NCBI RefSeq assembly: GCF_000025705.1
Contig: NC_013959.1
Coordinates: forward strand, 2,674,001-2,738,000
Length of the DNA: 64,000 bases
Origin: Sideroxydans lithotrophicus ES-1
Lineage (GTDB): Bacteria; Pseudomonadota; Gammaproteobacteria; Burkholderiales; Gallionellaceae
Direction: 5' to 3'
Of the stretch, positions 25,717 to 35,924 are shown piece after piece. Below the pieces are notes generated by a model. It saw nothing but the letters and a program-made list of their open reading frames with translations, did no database searches and was not told the origin of the DNA. The first letter of the stretch is position 1. Every line of letters starts with the position of its first letter. Both the position numbers and the translations under genes were made by a program.

Positions 25717-26954
25717 CACCATTCTCCGCCTGCTTCCTGTTGATATGCCGTACCGTCCAGCAACTGCACCGTCACCAAACTGCCCGCAGCCAGCCCCTTG
25801 CTCTGCGGCGGAACGACCAGCAGACCTTCCGCTTTGGACATGGACGCCAATATGCCGCTTCCCTGTGCACCCGTTGAAGTCGCCGTATAGCCCCCCTCTT
25901 CCCGGCTCAACATCACCCGGACGAATTCGGTGCGACTATGCTTGTGCTTCACCTCATGCGTCAGCCGCGCCTCGACAGTGCGACGATAGATCGATGCATG
26001 CCCCATCATGCGGCGCAGCGCGGGCAATACGAATTGCTCGAAGCACACCATGCTCGAAACCGGATTGCCCGGCAAGCCAAAAACAAATGACTCAGCCGTG
26101 GCGCCGAACGCCATCGGGTGCCCCGGCTTCATCTCCACTCGCCAGAATCTCATCTGCACACCCAGCGCCTCCAGCGTCGGGCGCACATAGTCATGCACGC
26201 CGACCGAGGTGCCGCCGGAGACCAACAACGCATCGAACTGCAAGCCTTCCTGCAGGTAGAGGCGCAATTCTTCCGGCTTGTCGCGTGCGATGCCGAGCAG
26301 CGTGGGCTGCACGCCCAGCGCCTGCACTTGCGCCATCAGCGCGTAGCTGTTTGCGTCGGGAATCTTGTTGGCGTCAAACGGATCGTTCAGCCCTTCCAGT
26401 TCGTCACCGGTGGAAAGGATCGCCACGCGCGGCTGGCGATACACCTGTACCGAACTGCGTTTCACCATCGCCAGCATGCCAACGGCACCCGGCGTGAGTT
26501 CCGTTCCCTTCACCAGCACCACCTCGCCATTGCGCATGCCTTCGCCTTTAGGACGGATGTCATTGTCGGGCTTGACCGGTACATTGATCTGCACCCGCGC
26601 ATCCGACACTGACTGTGTATCCTCGACACGTATCACCGCATCCGCTCCCGGTGGCACCGGCGCGCCGGTCATGATGCGCGTGCACTGCCCTGCCTGGACA
26701 GTCTTGCGCGGCATATCGCCCGCCTTGATATCCTCGATGATCTCCAGTGTGGCTGGAGCTTTCGCCACATCCGCACTGCGCAAGGCAAAACCATCCATCG
26801 CCGACACGTCATAAGGTGGCTGGTCGCGGTTGGCCCGCACGTCTTCCGCAAGCACCCGCCCCAGACATTGCTCCAGAGCGACATTTTCCGTGCCCAATTG
26901 TCCTACCGCTTCGATGACGCATCGCTGCGCTGCTGTCACTGTCAGATGCTCCAC
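25716..26954 (-). CDS. moeA: Molybdopterin molybdenumtransferase MoeA
   Basis: Protein of 412 residues that inserts molybdate into adenylated molybdopterin. Signatures: QPPYDVSAMDGFALR, IMTGAPVPPGADAVI, RVAILSTGDEL, LVSGGTSVGVHDYV and FGLPGNPVSSMV, followed by the C-terminal domain IV. The start is taken as GTG 26954 because AGGAG lies five bases upstream and the length then equals typical MoeA; the open frame extends upstream without conserved sequence. Followed directly by mog. Confidence 0.93.
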   Translation of the reverse strand: MEHLTVTAAQRCVIEAVGQLGTENVALEQCLGRVLAEDVRANRDQPPYDVSAMDGFALRSADVAKAPATLEIIEDIKAGDMPRKTVQAGQCTRIMTGAPVPPGADAVIRVEDTQSVSDARVQINVPVKPDNDIRPKGEGMRNGEVVLVKGTELTPGAVGMLAMVKRSSVQVYRQPRVAILSTGDELEGLNDPFDANKIPDANSYALMAQVQALGVQPTLLGIARDKPEELRLYLQEGLQFDALLVSGGTSVGVHDYVRPTLEALGVQMRFWRVEMKPGHPMAFGATAESFVFGLPGNPVSSMVCFEQFVLPALRRMMGHASIYRRTVEARLTHEVKHKHSRTEFVRVMLSREEGGYTATSTGAQGSGILASMSKAEGLLVVPPQSKGLAAGSLVTVQLLDGTAYQQEAGGEW

Positions 26955-26989
26955 CTGCACTCCTGTACCGTTCGTCGAAAAATCAATGA

Positions 26990-27136
26990 TCAGAATACAA
27001 CCTTGCCTGCAAGCCAACAGATACGGACACCTTCAAATACATACATTGCAGATCGGCGATATTCGGCCTTCTTCATGCATACACCTTGAAGATCGCCTAT
27101 CGACGGCAATTGTAAGGTATGCATCTTGAAAGTCAT
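26990..27136 (-). CDS. Possible 48-residue ORF between mobA and moeA
   Basis: An ATG at 27136 overlaps the mobA stop as ATGA, the same coupling seen elsewhere in this operon, and the frame runs 48 codons to 26990. The product begins MTFKMHTLQLPSIGDLQ and ends RICWLAGKVVF, without membrane helix, Cys pair or known motif. The DNA holds two related segments (GCATACACCTTGAAGAT, GCATCTTGAAAG), so it could instead be a spacer. Low confidence. Confidence 0.3.
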   Translation of the reverse strand: MTFKMHTLQLPSIGDLQGVCMKKAEYRRSAMYVFEGVRICWLAGKVVF

Positions 27137-27708
27137 TTCTGCGCCGCCTGAAAATCCTCCGGCGTATCCAGGTCGAAGAAACTGCGCAGCTGCGGATCGG
27201 CACCACGCAATTCCGCCTCGCTCACATAACGCACATCCAGCTTCTCCAACGAGCCACGCAGACTCCTGTCTCCTGCCGCAAGATTTGCGCGCATCGTCTG
27301 CAACGTATTCGTCGCATAAAATGCAGCCAGCGGCTGGGGATGGCCAGCGACCATCGGCACGACCGCCTGATGCCCGGCACGATGACCCGCAAGCTGCAAA
27401 ACCACTGCCGGCGTCACGAACGGCATGTCGCATGCCACCGCAAATATCCACTGCGTCTGGGCCTGCGCCAGCCCAGCGATCAACCCGGCCAGCGGCCCGC
27501 CCGCCTCTTGTTCGTCGCAGACCTGCTGCACTGCCACACCGGTGCGCGGCTGGCGCACGCTGAGAATCACCTTGGGAAATACCTGCTGCATGGTTGCAGT
27601 CACGCGATCCAGCAGTGTCTTGCCATCCAGTTGCAGCGCCGCCTTGTCCTGCCCCATGCGGCGCGAATCGCCGCCGGCGAGGATCAGCGCGGTGCAATCC
27701 TCGATCAT
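27133..27708 (-). CDS. mobA: Molybdenum cofactor guanylyltransferase MobA
   Basis: Protein of 191 residues that attaches GMP to molybdenum cofactor to form the bis-MGD form used by DMSO-reductase-family enzymes. N-terminal nucleotide-binding motif LILAGGDSRRMGQDKAAL, then VACDMPFVTP and a C-terminal LDTPEDFQ. ATG 27708 overlaps the mobB stop. Presence of mobA and mobB implies at least one bis-MGD enzyme elsewhere in the genome. Confidence 0.93.
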   Translation of the reverse strand: MIEDCTALILAGGDSRRMGQDKAALQLDGKTLLDRVTATMQQVFPKVILSVRQPRTGVAVQQVCDEQEAGGPLAGLIAGLAQAQTQWIFAVACDMPFVTPAVVLQLAGHRAGHQAVVPMVAGHPQPLAAFYATNTLQTMRANLAAGDRSLRGSLEKLDVRYVSEAELRGADPQLRSFFDLDTPEDFQAAQK

Positions 27709-28220
27709 TGTGCCGCCCGGCGCAGGATGAAATCGACGATGCCGCCCACATCCTCCAACCCAAAATGCGGCAGTTGCGGATACACCTCGTCCATATCGGT
27801 GACCATGGCGATCAGCCCGTCCTCGATGGCGCAACGCGGCGGCTGGTCGCAAGCACGACGCAGCACTTCGATCTTCGCACCCGGTGCATGCGAAAAACCT
27901 TCCGCCAGTACCAGGTCAGCCTCACCCAGAAAGCGTTGTGCCAACTGTTCCGGTTCGCGCCGTACCTTGGCATCCGCCACCAGTTGCAGCGCATCGCGTG
28001 TGAGCAGCATGCTCATCACCGCCCCGGCCTCCTTGTAACGGAAACTGTCCTTGCCCGGCGTATCCAGCTCGACCTTGTGATGCGCATGCTTGATGGTGGC
28101 GACCTTGACGCCGCGCAAACACAGCTCGCGGATGAGTTTTTCCAGCAGAGTGGTTTTGCCGGAGCCGGAATGACCGACGATGCTGAACACCTTTGGCGCT
28201 GGTTTCGATACGGCACTCAT
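27705..28220 (-). CDS. mobB: Molybdopterin-guanine dinucleotide biosynthesis adaptor MobB
   Basis: P-loop GTPase of 171 residues with Walker A GHSGSGKTTLLEKL, VATIKHAHH and VLAEGFSHAPGAKIEVLR, all typical of MobB. Start at 28220 overlaps the moaE stop by 4 bp. It assists MobA in cofactor nucleotide attachment but is not strictly required in model organisms. Confidence 0.92.
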   Translation of the reverse strand: MSAVSKPAPKVFSIVGHSGSGKTTLLEKLIRELCLRGVKVATIKHAHHKVELDTPGKDSFRYKEAGAVMSMLLTRDALQLVADAKVRREPEQLAQRFLGEADLVLAEGFSHAPGAKIEVLRRACDQPPRCAIEDGLIAMVTDMDEVYPQLPHFGLEDVGGIVDFILRRAAQ

Positions 28221-28642
28221 GGATGCGGCGTCACCCAGGAATCGCCCTGCGGCGTGATCTCTTTCTTCCAGATCGGCACGCGCTGCTTCAGTTCGTCTAT
28301 CATCCAGCGGCAACCATCGAATGCGGCAGCACGATGTTCTGCTCCCGCAGCAATGAACACGATGTTGTCACCGCCTTTTACCGTGCCGATGCGATGCACG
28401 ATGCGCGCATCGAGCAGCTTGAATCTTTCAATGGCCTCACTGCGCAACTTGTTCATCTCGGCCAGTGCCATGCTGCCGTAGGCGTCGAAGCTGATCTCAC
28501 TGACGCTGCGGCCTTCGGAGAAATCGCGCGCGCAGCCGAGGAAGGTGGCGATGCCGCCCATGCGTTTCGAGCTGGCTTTCAAAGCCCTGATCTCTTCGTC
28601 CTGCGAGAAGTCGGCTGCCTGGATACGGACCGGTTCGGTCAT
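28217..28642 (-). CDS. moaE: Molybdopterin synthase catalytic subunit MoaE
   Basis: Protein of 141 residues forming molybdopterin synthase with MoaD, turning cyclic pyranopterin monophosphate into molybdopterin. Motifs: GGIATFLGCARDFSEG, YGSMALAEM, RIVHRIGTVKGGDNIVFIAAGAEHR and the C-terminal PIWKKE with the active-site lysines. It lies 3 bp after moaD. Confidence 0.93.
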   Translation of the reverse strand: MTEPVRIQAADFSQDEEIRALKASSKRMGGIATFLGCARDFSEGRSVSEISFDAYGSMALAEMNKLRSEAIERFKLLDARIVHRIGTVKGGDNIVFIAAGAEHRAAAFDGCRWMIDELKQRVPIWKKEITPQGDSWVTPHP

Positions 28643-28645
28643 CGC

Positions 28646-28885
28646 TTAACCCCCGGAGAATTTCGCCATGAAGGCGATCTCGTCGTTGTCTTGCAGTGCC
28701 ATCTGTTTGTCGTGAACCTGGTTCTGGTTCACGGCAATGAAGCTGACGATGCTGAATGCACCCGGATTCTGGGCACCGAGGTGAGCGATGACGTCATGCA
28801 AGGTCATGCCCTGGGTGAATTCGACTTGCGTCTCGCGAGTCTGCATGCGGTCCGCGACCGGGCCGAAGAACAGCACCGTGATCAT
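28646..28885 (-). CDS. moaD: Molybdopterin synthase sulfur carrier MoaD
   Basis: Protein of 79 residues with ubiquitin-like fold from ATG 28885 ([14 protein letters not shown]). It ends in FSGG; the C-terminal Gly-Gly is the site adenylated by MoeB and thiocarboxylated. The start overlaps the moaC stop by 4 bp. Conserved LHDVIAHL and NDEIAFM also fit. Confidence 0.92.
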   Translation of the reverse strand: MITVLFFGPVADRMQTRETQVEFTQGMTLHDVIAHLGAQNPGAFSIVSFIAVNQNQVHDKQMALQDNDEIAFMAKFSGG

Positions 28886-29385
28886 TTGGTATCTCCGCGT
28901 TTCCATACGCCGCTTTTGCCGCCGCGCTTCTCTTCCAGTTGCACGCACTCGATGCGCATGCCACGGTCGATGGCCTTGCACATGTCATAGATGGTGAGCA
29001 GCGCCACATTGGCAGCGGTCAGCGCTTCCATCTCGACACCGGTCTGGCCGACGCAACTGGTGGTGGCAAGCACCTTGATGCCGACGCAACCCTGCGCATC
29101 CGGCTCGTTGATCTCGCCGAACTCGATCTCCACGCCGGACAGCGCGATGGAGTGGCACATCGGGATGATGTCCGGCGTGCGCTTGGCCGCCATCACCGCG
29201 CCGACATCGGCCACCGTCAATACATCGCCCTTGGCGATCTGGCCACTGCGGATGCGCTGCAGTGTGGCAGCCTGCATGCGCAGCACGCCGCTGGCGATGG
29301 CGACGCGCCGGGTGTCGGATTTGGCCGACACATCCACCATGCGCGCGCGGCCTGAGTCGGAGAAGTGGGTCAGTTTGTCTGTCAT
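28882..29385 (-). CDS. moaC: Cyclic pyranopterin monophosphate synthase MoaC
   Basis: Protein of 167 residues that completes the first step of cofactor synthesis with MoaA. Signatures: [58 protein letters not shown] (in parts) and a C-terminal KRGGKSGVW. Overlaps both neighbours by 4 bp. Confidence 0.95.
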   Translation of the reverse strand: MTDKLTHFSDSGRARMVDVSAKSDTRRVAIASGVLRMQAATLQRIRSGQIAKGDVLTVADVGAVMAAKRTPDIIPMCHSIALSGVEIEFGEINEPDAQGCVGIKVLATTSCVGQTGVEMEALTAANVALLTIYDMCKAIDRGMRIECVQLEEKRGGKSGVWKRGDTK

Positions 29386-30155
29386 GAGTTCACCCGCCTT
29401 TCCGCAGTTATATCACCACAAGTCCGGCAGGCCGGATCTTTGCTCAGCGAGCTGCGCAGGATGTTCATGTCCAGTGCGTTGATGGACAGCAGCTTGCCGC
29501 TCAGGCCACGATCGATTCCCATCAGCAGCTTTAGTGCCTCTGCGGCCTGCAGCGTACCGATGATGCCGACCAGCGGCGCGAAAACGCCAGTGGTGGCGCA
29601 GCGCAGCTCTTCCGCTTCGCTGTCTTCGGGAAACAGGCAGTTGTAACAAGGTGCGTCGTCATTCCGGTAGTCGAACACGGCGACCTGGCCGTGGAACTGG
29701 ATGGCCGCGCCCGATACCAGCGGCTTGCGCTGCGCCAGGCACGCGCGGTTGACCGCGTACCTTGTTTCAAAGTTGTCGCTGCAATCCAGCACCACGTCGG
29801 CCTGTGCAATCAATTCGCCCAACTGCGCTTCGTCGGCGCGGATCGCCAGCGCGACGCACTCCACCTCGGGATTGATCTCGTGCAGTGCGCTTTGCGCCGA
29901 AACGACCTTGGGCTGGCCGACCGTGCCGGTGCGGTGGATGATCTGGCGCTGCAGGTTGCTGAAGTCCACGCTGTCGTGGTCGCACAGGGTGAGCTTGCCG
30001 ACACCGCTGGACGCCAGATACAGCGCGGCAGGCGAACCCAGCCCGCCGACTCCGATGATCAGCGCGCAGCTGCCGAGCAGGCGCTGTTGCCCTTCGATGC
30101 CGATCTCCTGCAGCAGGATGTGGCGGCTGTAGCGGAGGAGTTGTTGGTCGTCCAT
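29382..30155 (-). CDS. moeB: Molybdopterin-synthase adenylyltransferase MoeB (ThiF/HesA family)
   Basis: E1-like enzyme of 257 residues that adenylates the MoaD C-terminus. Nucleotide site [46 protein letters not shown], and zinc cysteines in CYNC and CRTC. It could also serve thiamine (ThiF role) because such enzymes are shared in many proteobacteria; the operon favours MoeB. It overlaps moaC by 4 bp. Confidence 0.92.
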   Translation of the reverse strand: MDDQQLLRYSRHILLQEIGIEGQQRLLGSCALIIGVGGLGSPAALYLASSGVGKLTLCDHDSVDFSNLQRQIIHRTGTVGQPKVVSAQSALHEINPEVECVALAIRADEAQLGELIAQADVVLDCSDNFETRYAVNRACLAQRKPLVSGAAIQFHGQVAVFDYRNDDAPCYNCLFPEDSEAEELRCATTGVFAPLVGIIGTLQAAEALKLLMGIDRGLSGKLLSINALDMNILRSSLSKDPACRTCGDITAERRVNS

Positions 30156-30167
30156 ATGAGTTGGTTG

Positions 30168-31277
30168 TTATCCGCCGATATACGACATTTCGACTTTTCC
30201 GACATGCCCGGTCGCCTCGTGGCGCAGCAGCGAATAGCGGTCGGTGCGCCGGCCCCAGCGGTCCGCGATCAGATCGGCAAGAACCCGGTCTCCGGCTCCC
30301 CGGCGCAGCGGAGTGCGCAAATCGAGTCCTTCATTGGCGAACAGGCAGGTATACAGCTTGCCGTCGGTGGATAGCCGGGCGCGGGTGCATTCCTGGCAAA
30401 ATGCCTGTGTGACCGAAGCGATCACGCCGATCTCGCCGCCGCCATCCGCATAGCGCCAGCGTTCCGCCACTTCACCGCTGTAAGCGGGATCGATCTGCTC
30501 CAGCGGATACGCCTGCACCAGACGGTCGAGTATCTCCTGCGCGGGAACGACATCGTCCATGCGCCAGCCGTTGGTGCAGCCGACATCCATGAATTCGATG
30601 TAGCGCAACACGATGCCGGCATGACGAAAATGTGCGGCCATCGGCACGATCTCATGCTCGTTCACGCCGCGCTTGACCACCATGTTGATCTTGAGCTGGC
30701 CCAGACCGGCAGCCTGTGCCGCTTCGATCCCCTCCAGCACGACGCCCACGGCGACATCCGTGTCGCTCATGCGGCGGAAGGTGGCATCGCTCAAACTGTC
30801 GAGGCTGACCGTCACGCGGCTCAGTCCGGCTGTTTTCAGGTCCTTTGCCTTGCGCGCCAGCAGAACGGCATTGGTGGTCAGCGCGATCTCCAGCGGCTCG
30901 CCCGTTAGGGTTTGCAGACCGGCGAGCTTCTCGATGAGTCGTTCGATGCCGCGCCGCAGCAGAGGTTCGCCGCCGGTCAGGCGGATCTTTTTCACACCCA
31001 GCTTGATGAACTGGCGCACGACGCGTTCGATCTCTTCGAAAGTCAGCAATTCCGCTCGCGGCAGGAACGTGTGGCTCTCGTCGAATATCTCGCGCGGCAT
31101 GCAGTAGGTGCAGCGGAGATTGCAACGGTCCGTCACGGAGATGCGCAAGTCGCGCAACGGGCGCTGCAGGCTGTCCAGCGATGTGGACGAATGATCGCGG
31201 GCATCGTTCATGGCGCGGTCATCCAGCAGCGCCGGTTGCCGCCCCACAGTGACGATGCGAATGATGCGATTGCTCAT
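30168..31277 (-). CDS. moaA: GTP 3',8-cyclase MoaA
   Basis: Radical SAM enzyme of 369 residues that starts molybdenum cofactor synthesis from GTP. N-terminal cluster motif [10 protein letters not shown] (about 53-62), [11 protein letters not shown], and a C-terminal cluster with [20 protein letters not shown]. It ends in the conserved-type MSYIGG tail with terminal Gly-Gly. The start may be the ATG at 31277 or the internal Met 22 codons later; the extra N-terminus is not conserved in my judgement. Confidence 0.95.
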   Translation of the reverse strand: MSNRIIRIVTVGRQPALLDDRAMNDARDHSSTSLDSLQRPLRDLRISVTDRCNLRCTYCMPREIFDESHTFLPRAELLTFEEIERVVRQFIKLGVKKIRLTGGEPLLRRGIERLIEKLAGLQTLTGEPLEIALTTNAVLLARKAKDLKTAGLSRVTVSLDSLSDATFRRMSDTDVAVGVVLEGIEAAQAAGLGQLKINMVVKRGVNEHEIVPMAAHFRHAGIVLRYIEFMDVGCTNGWRMDDVVPAQEILDRLVQAYPLEQIDPAYSGEVAERWRYADGGGEIGVIASVTQAFCQECTRARLSTDGKLYTCLFANEGLDLRTPLRRGAGDRVLADLIADRWGRRTDRYSLLRHEATGHVGKVEMSYIGG

Positions 31278-31344
31278 GGTGATCTGGATACGGCTGGCCA
31301 GACTGTCAGACGTGCGGATCTGGCCGTTACTTGAATGCCGTTCT

Positions 31345-31512
31345 CTATCCTCTATCGTTCAACTGCCCGGGAGGATCTGACTTCATCCCGTCCTTGAAGC
31401 CCTTGACCGCCCCGCCCAGATCGCTGCCGACGCTGCGCAGTTTCTTGGTCCCGAAGATCAGCACCACTGCCAACAATACGATCAACCAATGCCAAATGCT
31501 GAATGAACCCAT
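31345..31512 (-). CDS. tatA: Twin-arginine translocase subunit TatA
   Basis: Protein of 55 residues from ATG 31512 (ribosome site AGGAGAGAG). Short N-terminal helix ([16 protein letters not shown]), the [20 protein letters not shown] amphipathic helix and a short polar tail are diagnostic for TatA/E. It is shorter than usual TatA (about 75-90), and tatB/tatC are not adjacent, so it may be an extra TatE-like copy. Its place with molybdenum cofactor genes makes sense because folded molybdoenzymes use Tat. Confidence 0.88.
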   Translation of the reverse strand: MGSFSIWHWLIVLLAVVLIFGTKKLRSVGSDLGGAVKGFKDGMKSDPPGQLNDRG

Positions 31513-31566
31513 CTCTCTCTCCTGGCAAACCACTCTGTAACCAACTTGACCGCAACTTTCCCTGAA

Positions 31567-32661
31567 TCAGGTGTTCTGCACCACGATCTTGGGGAAAGCC
31601 GCACTATGATCCTGCGCCATTTCGGCGACCTTGACCGCGACGCGCCGTGCGATCTGCTTATAAGACTTGGCGAGGTTGCCCTCGGGATCGGCCACCACTG
31701 TCGGCCTGCCGGAATCGGCCTGTTCGCGGATGCGGATATCCAGCGGCAAGCCGCCGAGGAACTCCACGTTGTAATCGGCACACATCTTCTCGCCGCCGCC
31801 CGCGCCGAAGATGTGTTCTTCGTGTCCGCACTTGGAGCAGATATGCGTGCTCATGTTCTCCACGATGCCGATGATCTTCACGTCCACCTTCTCGAACATC
31901 TTCAGGCCTTTTTTCGCATCCAGCAAAGCGATGTCCTGCGGCGTAGTGACGATCACCGCGCCCGTGACCGGCACTTTTTGCGCCAAGGTGAGCTGGATGT
32001 CGCCCGTGCCCGGCGGCAGGTCGATCACCAGATAATCCAGATTGTCCCAGCGGGTCTGGCGCAGCAACTGTTCCAGTGCCTGTGTCACCATGGGACCGCG
32101 CCAGACCATCGGCGCATCGTCGCCTTCGATCATGAAGCCGATGGACATGGCCTGTATCCCATGTCCTTCCATGGCCTCCATCGACTTGCCATCCTTGGAG
32201 ACCGGACGGCCGCTGATTCCCAGCATGGTTGGCTGTGACGGCCCATAGATGTCGGCATCCAGGATACCCACACGGGCACCTTCGGCCGCCAGCGCCAATG
32301 CCAGATTCACTGCAGTGGTGCTCTTGCCCACGCCGCCCTTGCCGCTCGCCACGGCGATGATGTTCTTGACGCCATCGACCAGCTTGACTCCGCGCTGCAC
32401 GGCATGCGGCACCACCTTGCTGCTCACGTTGACGCTGATCTTGCCGCTCCCTGGCAGGACAGACCTGAGATGCGTCTCCACCATGCCCCTGATGTCTTCC
32501 CACACACTTTTCGCCGGATAGCCGAGCAATATGTCCAGCGATACGTCGGAGCCGTTGATCTTGATATTCTTCACAGACTTGCTGCTGACGAAGTCCCTTT
32601 TCGTGTTGGGATCGGTCAGACTCTTCAATGCGCCCTGCACGTCGGCCTCAGTAAAACTCAT
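31567..32661 (-). CDS. apbC: Iron-sulfur cluster carrier ATPase ApbC/Mrp
   Basis: P-loop ATPase of 364 residues that binds and passes 4Fe-4S clusters. An N-terminal MIP18/DUF59-like domain (about 1-90) precedes the deviant Walker A ASGKGGVGKSTTAVNLA, DADIYGPSQPTMLG, DLPPGTGD, and the cluster cysteines CSKC in MSTHICSKCGHEE. It lies at the upstream end of the moaA-mog run and may help maturing MoaA and other cluster enzymes. Confidence 0.93.
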   Translation of the reverse strand: MSFTEADVQGALKSLTDPNTKRDFVSSKSVKNIKINGSDVSLDILLGYPAKSVWEDIRGMVETHLRSVLPGSGKISVNVSSKVVPHAVQRGVKLVDGVKNIIAVASGKGGVGKSTTAVNLALALAAEGARVGILDADIYGPSQPTMLGISGRPVSKDGKSMEAMEGHGIQAMSIGFMIEGDDAPMVWRGPMVTQALEQLLRQTRWDNLDYLVIDLPPGTGDIQLTLAQKVPVTGAVIVTTPQDIALLDAKKGLKMFEKVDVKIIGIVENMSTHICSKCGHEEHIFGAGGGEKMCADYNVEFLGGLPLDIRIREQADSGRPTVVADPEGNLAKSYKQIARRVAVKVAEMAQDHSAAFPKIVVQNT

Positions 32662-32857
32662 TGTCTGCTCCTGCGAATATTGAAAGCGATAATTCTATAC
32701 CAGAGTGGTTAACCATAGCCCCGACTTGGGGTGCGGTCAATTCTCCCCCATAAGGGGTATCGACATCCCGGACACGCTGCTTCCGTACCATCTCAAGCGT
32801 CGATTCTCAATCAGCCTCCACTTTACAGTCCATAGCGGACTGACTTACATTGCGCCC

Positions 32858-33319
32858 ATGAAAAGATTGCTGCTCCTCTCCATTTCGTTCCTGCTCGCCG
32901 CCTGCGCCACGACGCCATCCCGGCAATACACGGCCTCCGATGGCCAGGTGAACGATCTGGTGATGTATGCGATCAGTCTGGCTGACACCCCCTATCGCTA
33001 TGGCGGCAACTCCGCCAGCACCGGCTTCGATTGCAGCGGCTTCGTCGACCATGTCTATCGTCATTCGCTGGGCATCAGATTGCCGCGCACCAGCCATGAC
33101 ATCAGCCGGGTTGGCAAACCGGTAAACCAGAGTGACCTGAGTCCCGGCGATCTGGTCTTCTACAACACGCAACATGCATCTTTCTCGCATGTCGGCATAT
33201 ATATCGGCGACGGGAAATTCGTGCACTCACCCAGAAGCGGAGAAAGCGTGCGCACGGAGAATATGCAGATGCGCTATTGGCTGACGCGCTACGACGGTGC
33301 GCGCCGCATCCTGCAGTAG
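32858..33319 (+). CDS. NlpC/P60 cysteine peptidase lipoprotein
   Basis: Protein of 153 residues from ATG 32858; longer upstream frames lack a signal. Lipobox LAAC gives a lipidated Cys, then an NlpC/P60 domain with catalytic Cys in GFDCSGFVDHVY, His in SFSHVGIYIGDG and a third polar residue at FVHSP. Likely cuts peptidoglycan stem peptides (Spr/MepS type). Transcribed apart from the minus-strand apbC gene. Confidence 0.88.
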   Translation: MKRLLLLSISFLLAACATTPSRQYTASDGQVNDLVMYAISLADTPYRYGGNSASTGFDCSGFVDHVYRHSLGIRLPRTSHDISRVGKPVNQSDLSPGDLVFYNTQHASFSHVGIYIGDGKFVHSPRSGESVRTENMQMRYWLTRYDGARRILQ

Positions 33320-33328
33320 CAGACCGCC

Positions 33329-34279
33329 TCAGTAACGCGCGTCATGGAGCGCTTCGGCCAGCTGAAAGACCGACATCGCATAGAAGTTGCTGTTGTTGTA
33401 ACGCATGATGACGTTGAAGTTGCTGAACACCAGCCAATACTCCTTGCCCGACTCGACCGTAAAATCCAGCAACCACGCCGGCGGCAGGTAACCTGAGGCC
33501 TTTTTCAGCGGCGTCACCCCCGCATCGCGCCAAGCGATGACCGGACGCGCATCTCCGACGACGCCAAGACGCTTTTCATCATCGACCTTGCAGGGCAGCG
33601 CAACCGGCTCACCGTTGCGCCAGCCGAATTGCTTGAGATAATTGGCTACGCTGCCGATGGCGTCTTCAGGCTCATTCAGCAGGTCGATCTTGCCGTTACG
33701 GTTGAAATCCACGGCATAACGGCGATAGCTGCTGGGCATGAACTGGGGTATACCCAGCGCACCTGCATAGGAAGCCTGAATGGACAGCAGATCGAACCGC
33801 TGTTCACGCGCCAGCAGCAGGTATTGTTCCAGTTCGTCGCGGAAGAAGTCGGCTCGGCGCGGGTAATTGAAAGCCAGCGTCGTCAATGCATCCAGCGCCC
33901 GAAAATGCCCGGTGTTGCGACCATACGCCGTCTCGACTCCGATGATACCGAGTATGATCTCCTGCGGCACGCCATACTGTTTCTCTGCGCGCTTCAGGGC
34001 TCTCGAATATTTCAACCAGAACTGCAACCCGCTATCGATGCGCTGCTGATTGATGAAGTTCGGGCGGTACTCGATCCAGGGCTTGAGGATGGCGGGCTGG
34101 TTGATGGAGTCGATGACGTCCTGGCGGTATTCGGCATGAACGAACGCCTGTTCCAGCTCTTCGCGCTTGAACTGATGTTTGACCACCATCTCGTCTATGA
34201 AAGCCGGAATGCCCGGCAGATCGGCCGCTTGTGCGGTGCATTGAACGAACAAAAGAAACAGGAATAATTGTTTTTTCAT
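33329..34279 (-). CDS. mltB: Membrane-associated lytic murein transglycosylase B
   Basis: Protein of 316 residues with an N-terminal signal peptide (LFLFLLFVQCTAQA). SLT-type family 103 domain: YGVPQEIILGIIGVETAYGRNTG contains the catalytic Glu, and ALGIPQFMPSSYRRYAVDFNRNGKIDL is the family hallmark. The Cys near the signal end is not in a clear lipobox, so it may be the soluble form. Cleaves glycan strands to anhydro-muropeptides, the substrates of AmpD. Confidence 0.92.
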   Translation of the reverse strand: MKKQLFLFLLFVQCTAQAADLPGIPAFIDEMVVKHQFKREELEQAFVHAEYRQDVIDSINQPAILKPWIEYRPNFINQQRIDSGLQFWLKYSRALKRAEKQYGVPQEIILGIIGVETAYGRNTGHFRALDALTTLAFNYPRRADFFRDELEQYLLLAREQRFDLLSIQASYAGALGIPQFMPSSYRRYAVDFNRNGKIDLLNEPEDAIGSVANYLKQFGWRNGEPVALPCKVDDEKRLGVVGDARPVIAWRDAGVTPLKKASGYLPPAWLLDFTVESGKEYWLVFSNFNVIMRYNNSNFYAMSVFQLAEALHDARY

Positions 34280-34344
34280 GGTGCATCGAGCTTAATGGTT
34301 GGCGCATTTTACTCGACAGTACGCCGTGTCACTGTTAAATTTGA

Positions 34345-35337
<993 letters not shown>

Positions 35338-35340
35338 GCC

Positions 35341-35856
35341 TTGAAAGAAAAACCGGAACAGGATGCTGACTTGTTCCGGCAAGCGCTGAAAGATGTGACG
35401 CCGCTGCCTCCCGGCAACCGCATCGCACCGGCTGCCAAGCCCCGCAAACCTGTCTCATCTGCGGCTCTTAACTCATCCGTCATTGACAACCTGTCCGATC
35501 ATGGCGCAGGTGATATCGCAGCCTCGGAGTTCCTGCGTCCGGACCTGAATCGCATGACGCTACGCAAGTTGCGCCGGGGTGAATGGCCCCCGCAGGATGA
35601 GATCGATTTGCATGGCCTCAGCACAGACGGAGCAAGAAAGTCACTTGTAGAGTTTCTGCATGCGGCCACATTACGCAAGCTACGTTGTGTCAACGTGATA
35701 CACGGCAAAGGCTGGCGCAGCGAAGGACGCGACGGAACACTGAAAGTCCACACCCGCCACTGGTTGACCCAACATGCGCAGGTACTGGCATTCTGCGAAG
35801 CTCCACCCAATGCTGGCGGCGGCGGCGCGGTATGGGTGCTGCTGAAAAGCAGTTAG
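35341..35856 (+). CDS. Smr-domain protein (YdaL/SmrA-like)
   Basis: Protein of 171 residues beginning with a TTG codon at 35341. The N-terminal 80 residues are polar and probably disordered; the C-terminal Smr domain (about 85-170) has DLHGLSTDGARKSLVEFL, VIHGKGWRS and a final GAVWVLLK strand. Smr domains bind or nick branched DNA or cleave RNA. The exact substrate of this short form is unknown. Follows trxB by 3 bp. Confidence 0.85.
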   Translation: MKEKPEQDADLFRQALKDVTPLPPGNRIAPAAKPRKPVSSAALNSSVIDNLSDHGAGDIAASEFLRPDLNRMTLRKLRRGEWPPQDEIDLHGLSTDGARKSLVEFLHAATLRKLRCVNVIHGKGWRSEGRDGTLKVHTRHWLTQHAQVLAFCEAPPNAGGGGAVWVLLKSS

Positions 35857-35879
35857 CTCGATATTGCAGCAATACAAAC

Positions 35880-35906
35880 AACAAAGGCTCCATTGGGAGC
35901 CTTTGT
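35880..35906. terminator. Bidirectional terminator between smr gene and ahpC
   Basis: AACAAAGGCTCC and GGAGCCTTTGTT flank loop ATTGG (stem partly overlapping it). It lies in the short convergent gap between the plus-strand Smr gene and minus-strand ahpC, serving both. Confidence 0.85.
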
Positions 35907-35924
35907 TGATATGTGGCGAACCTC

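Noticed and set aside
29500-32600. Many long overlapping frames in the GC-rich molybdenum cofactor region
   Set aside because: GC-rich coding DNA leaves antisense and shifted frames open; each conflicts with a gene that has diagnostic motifs.
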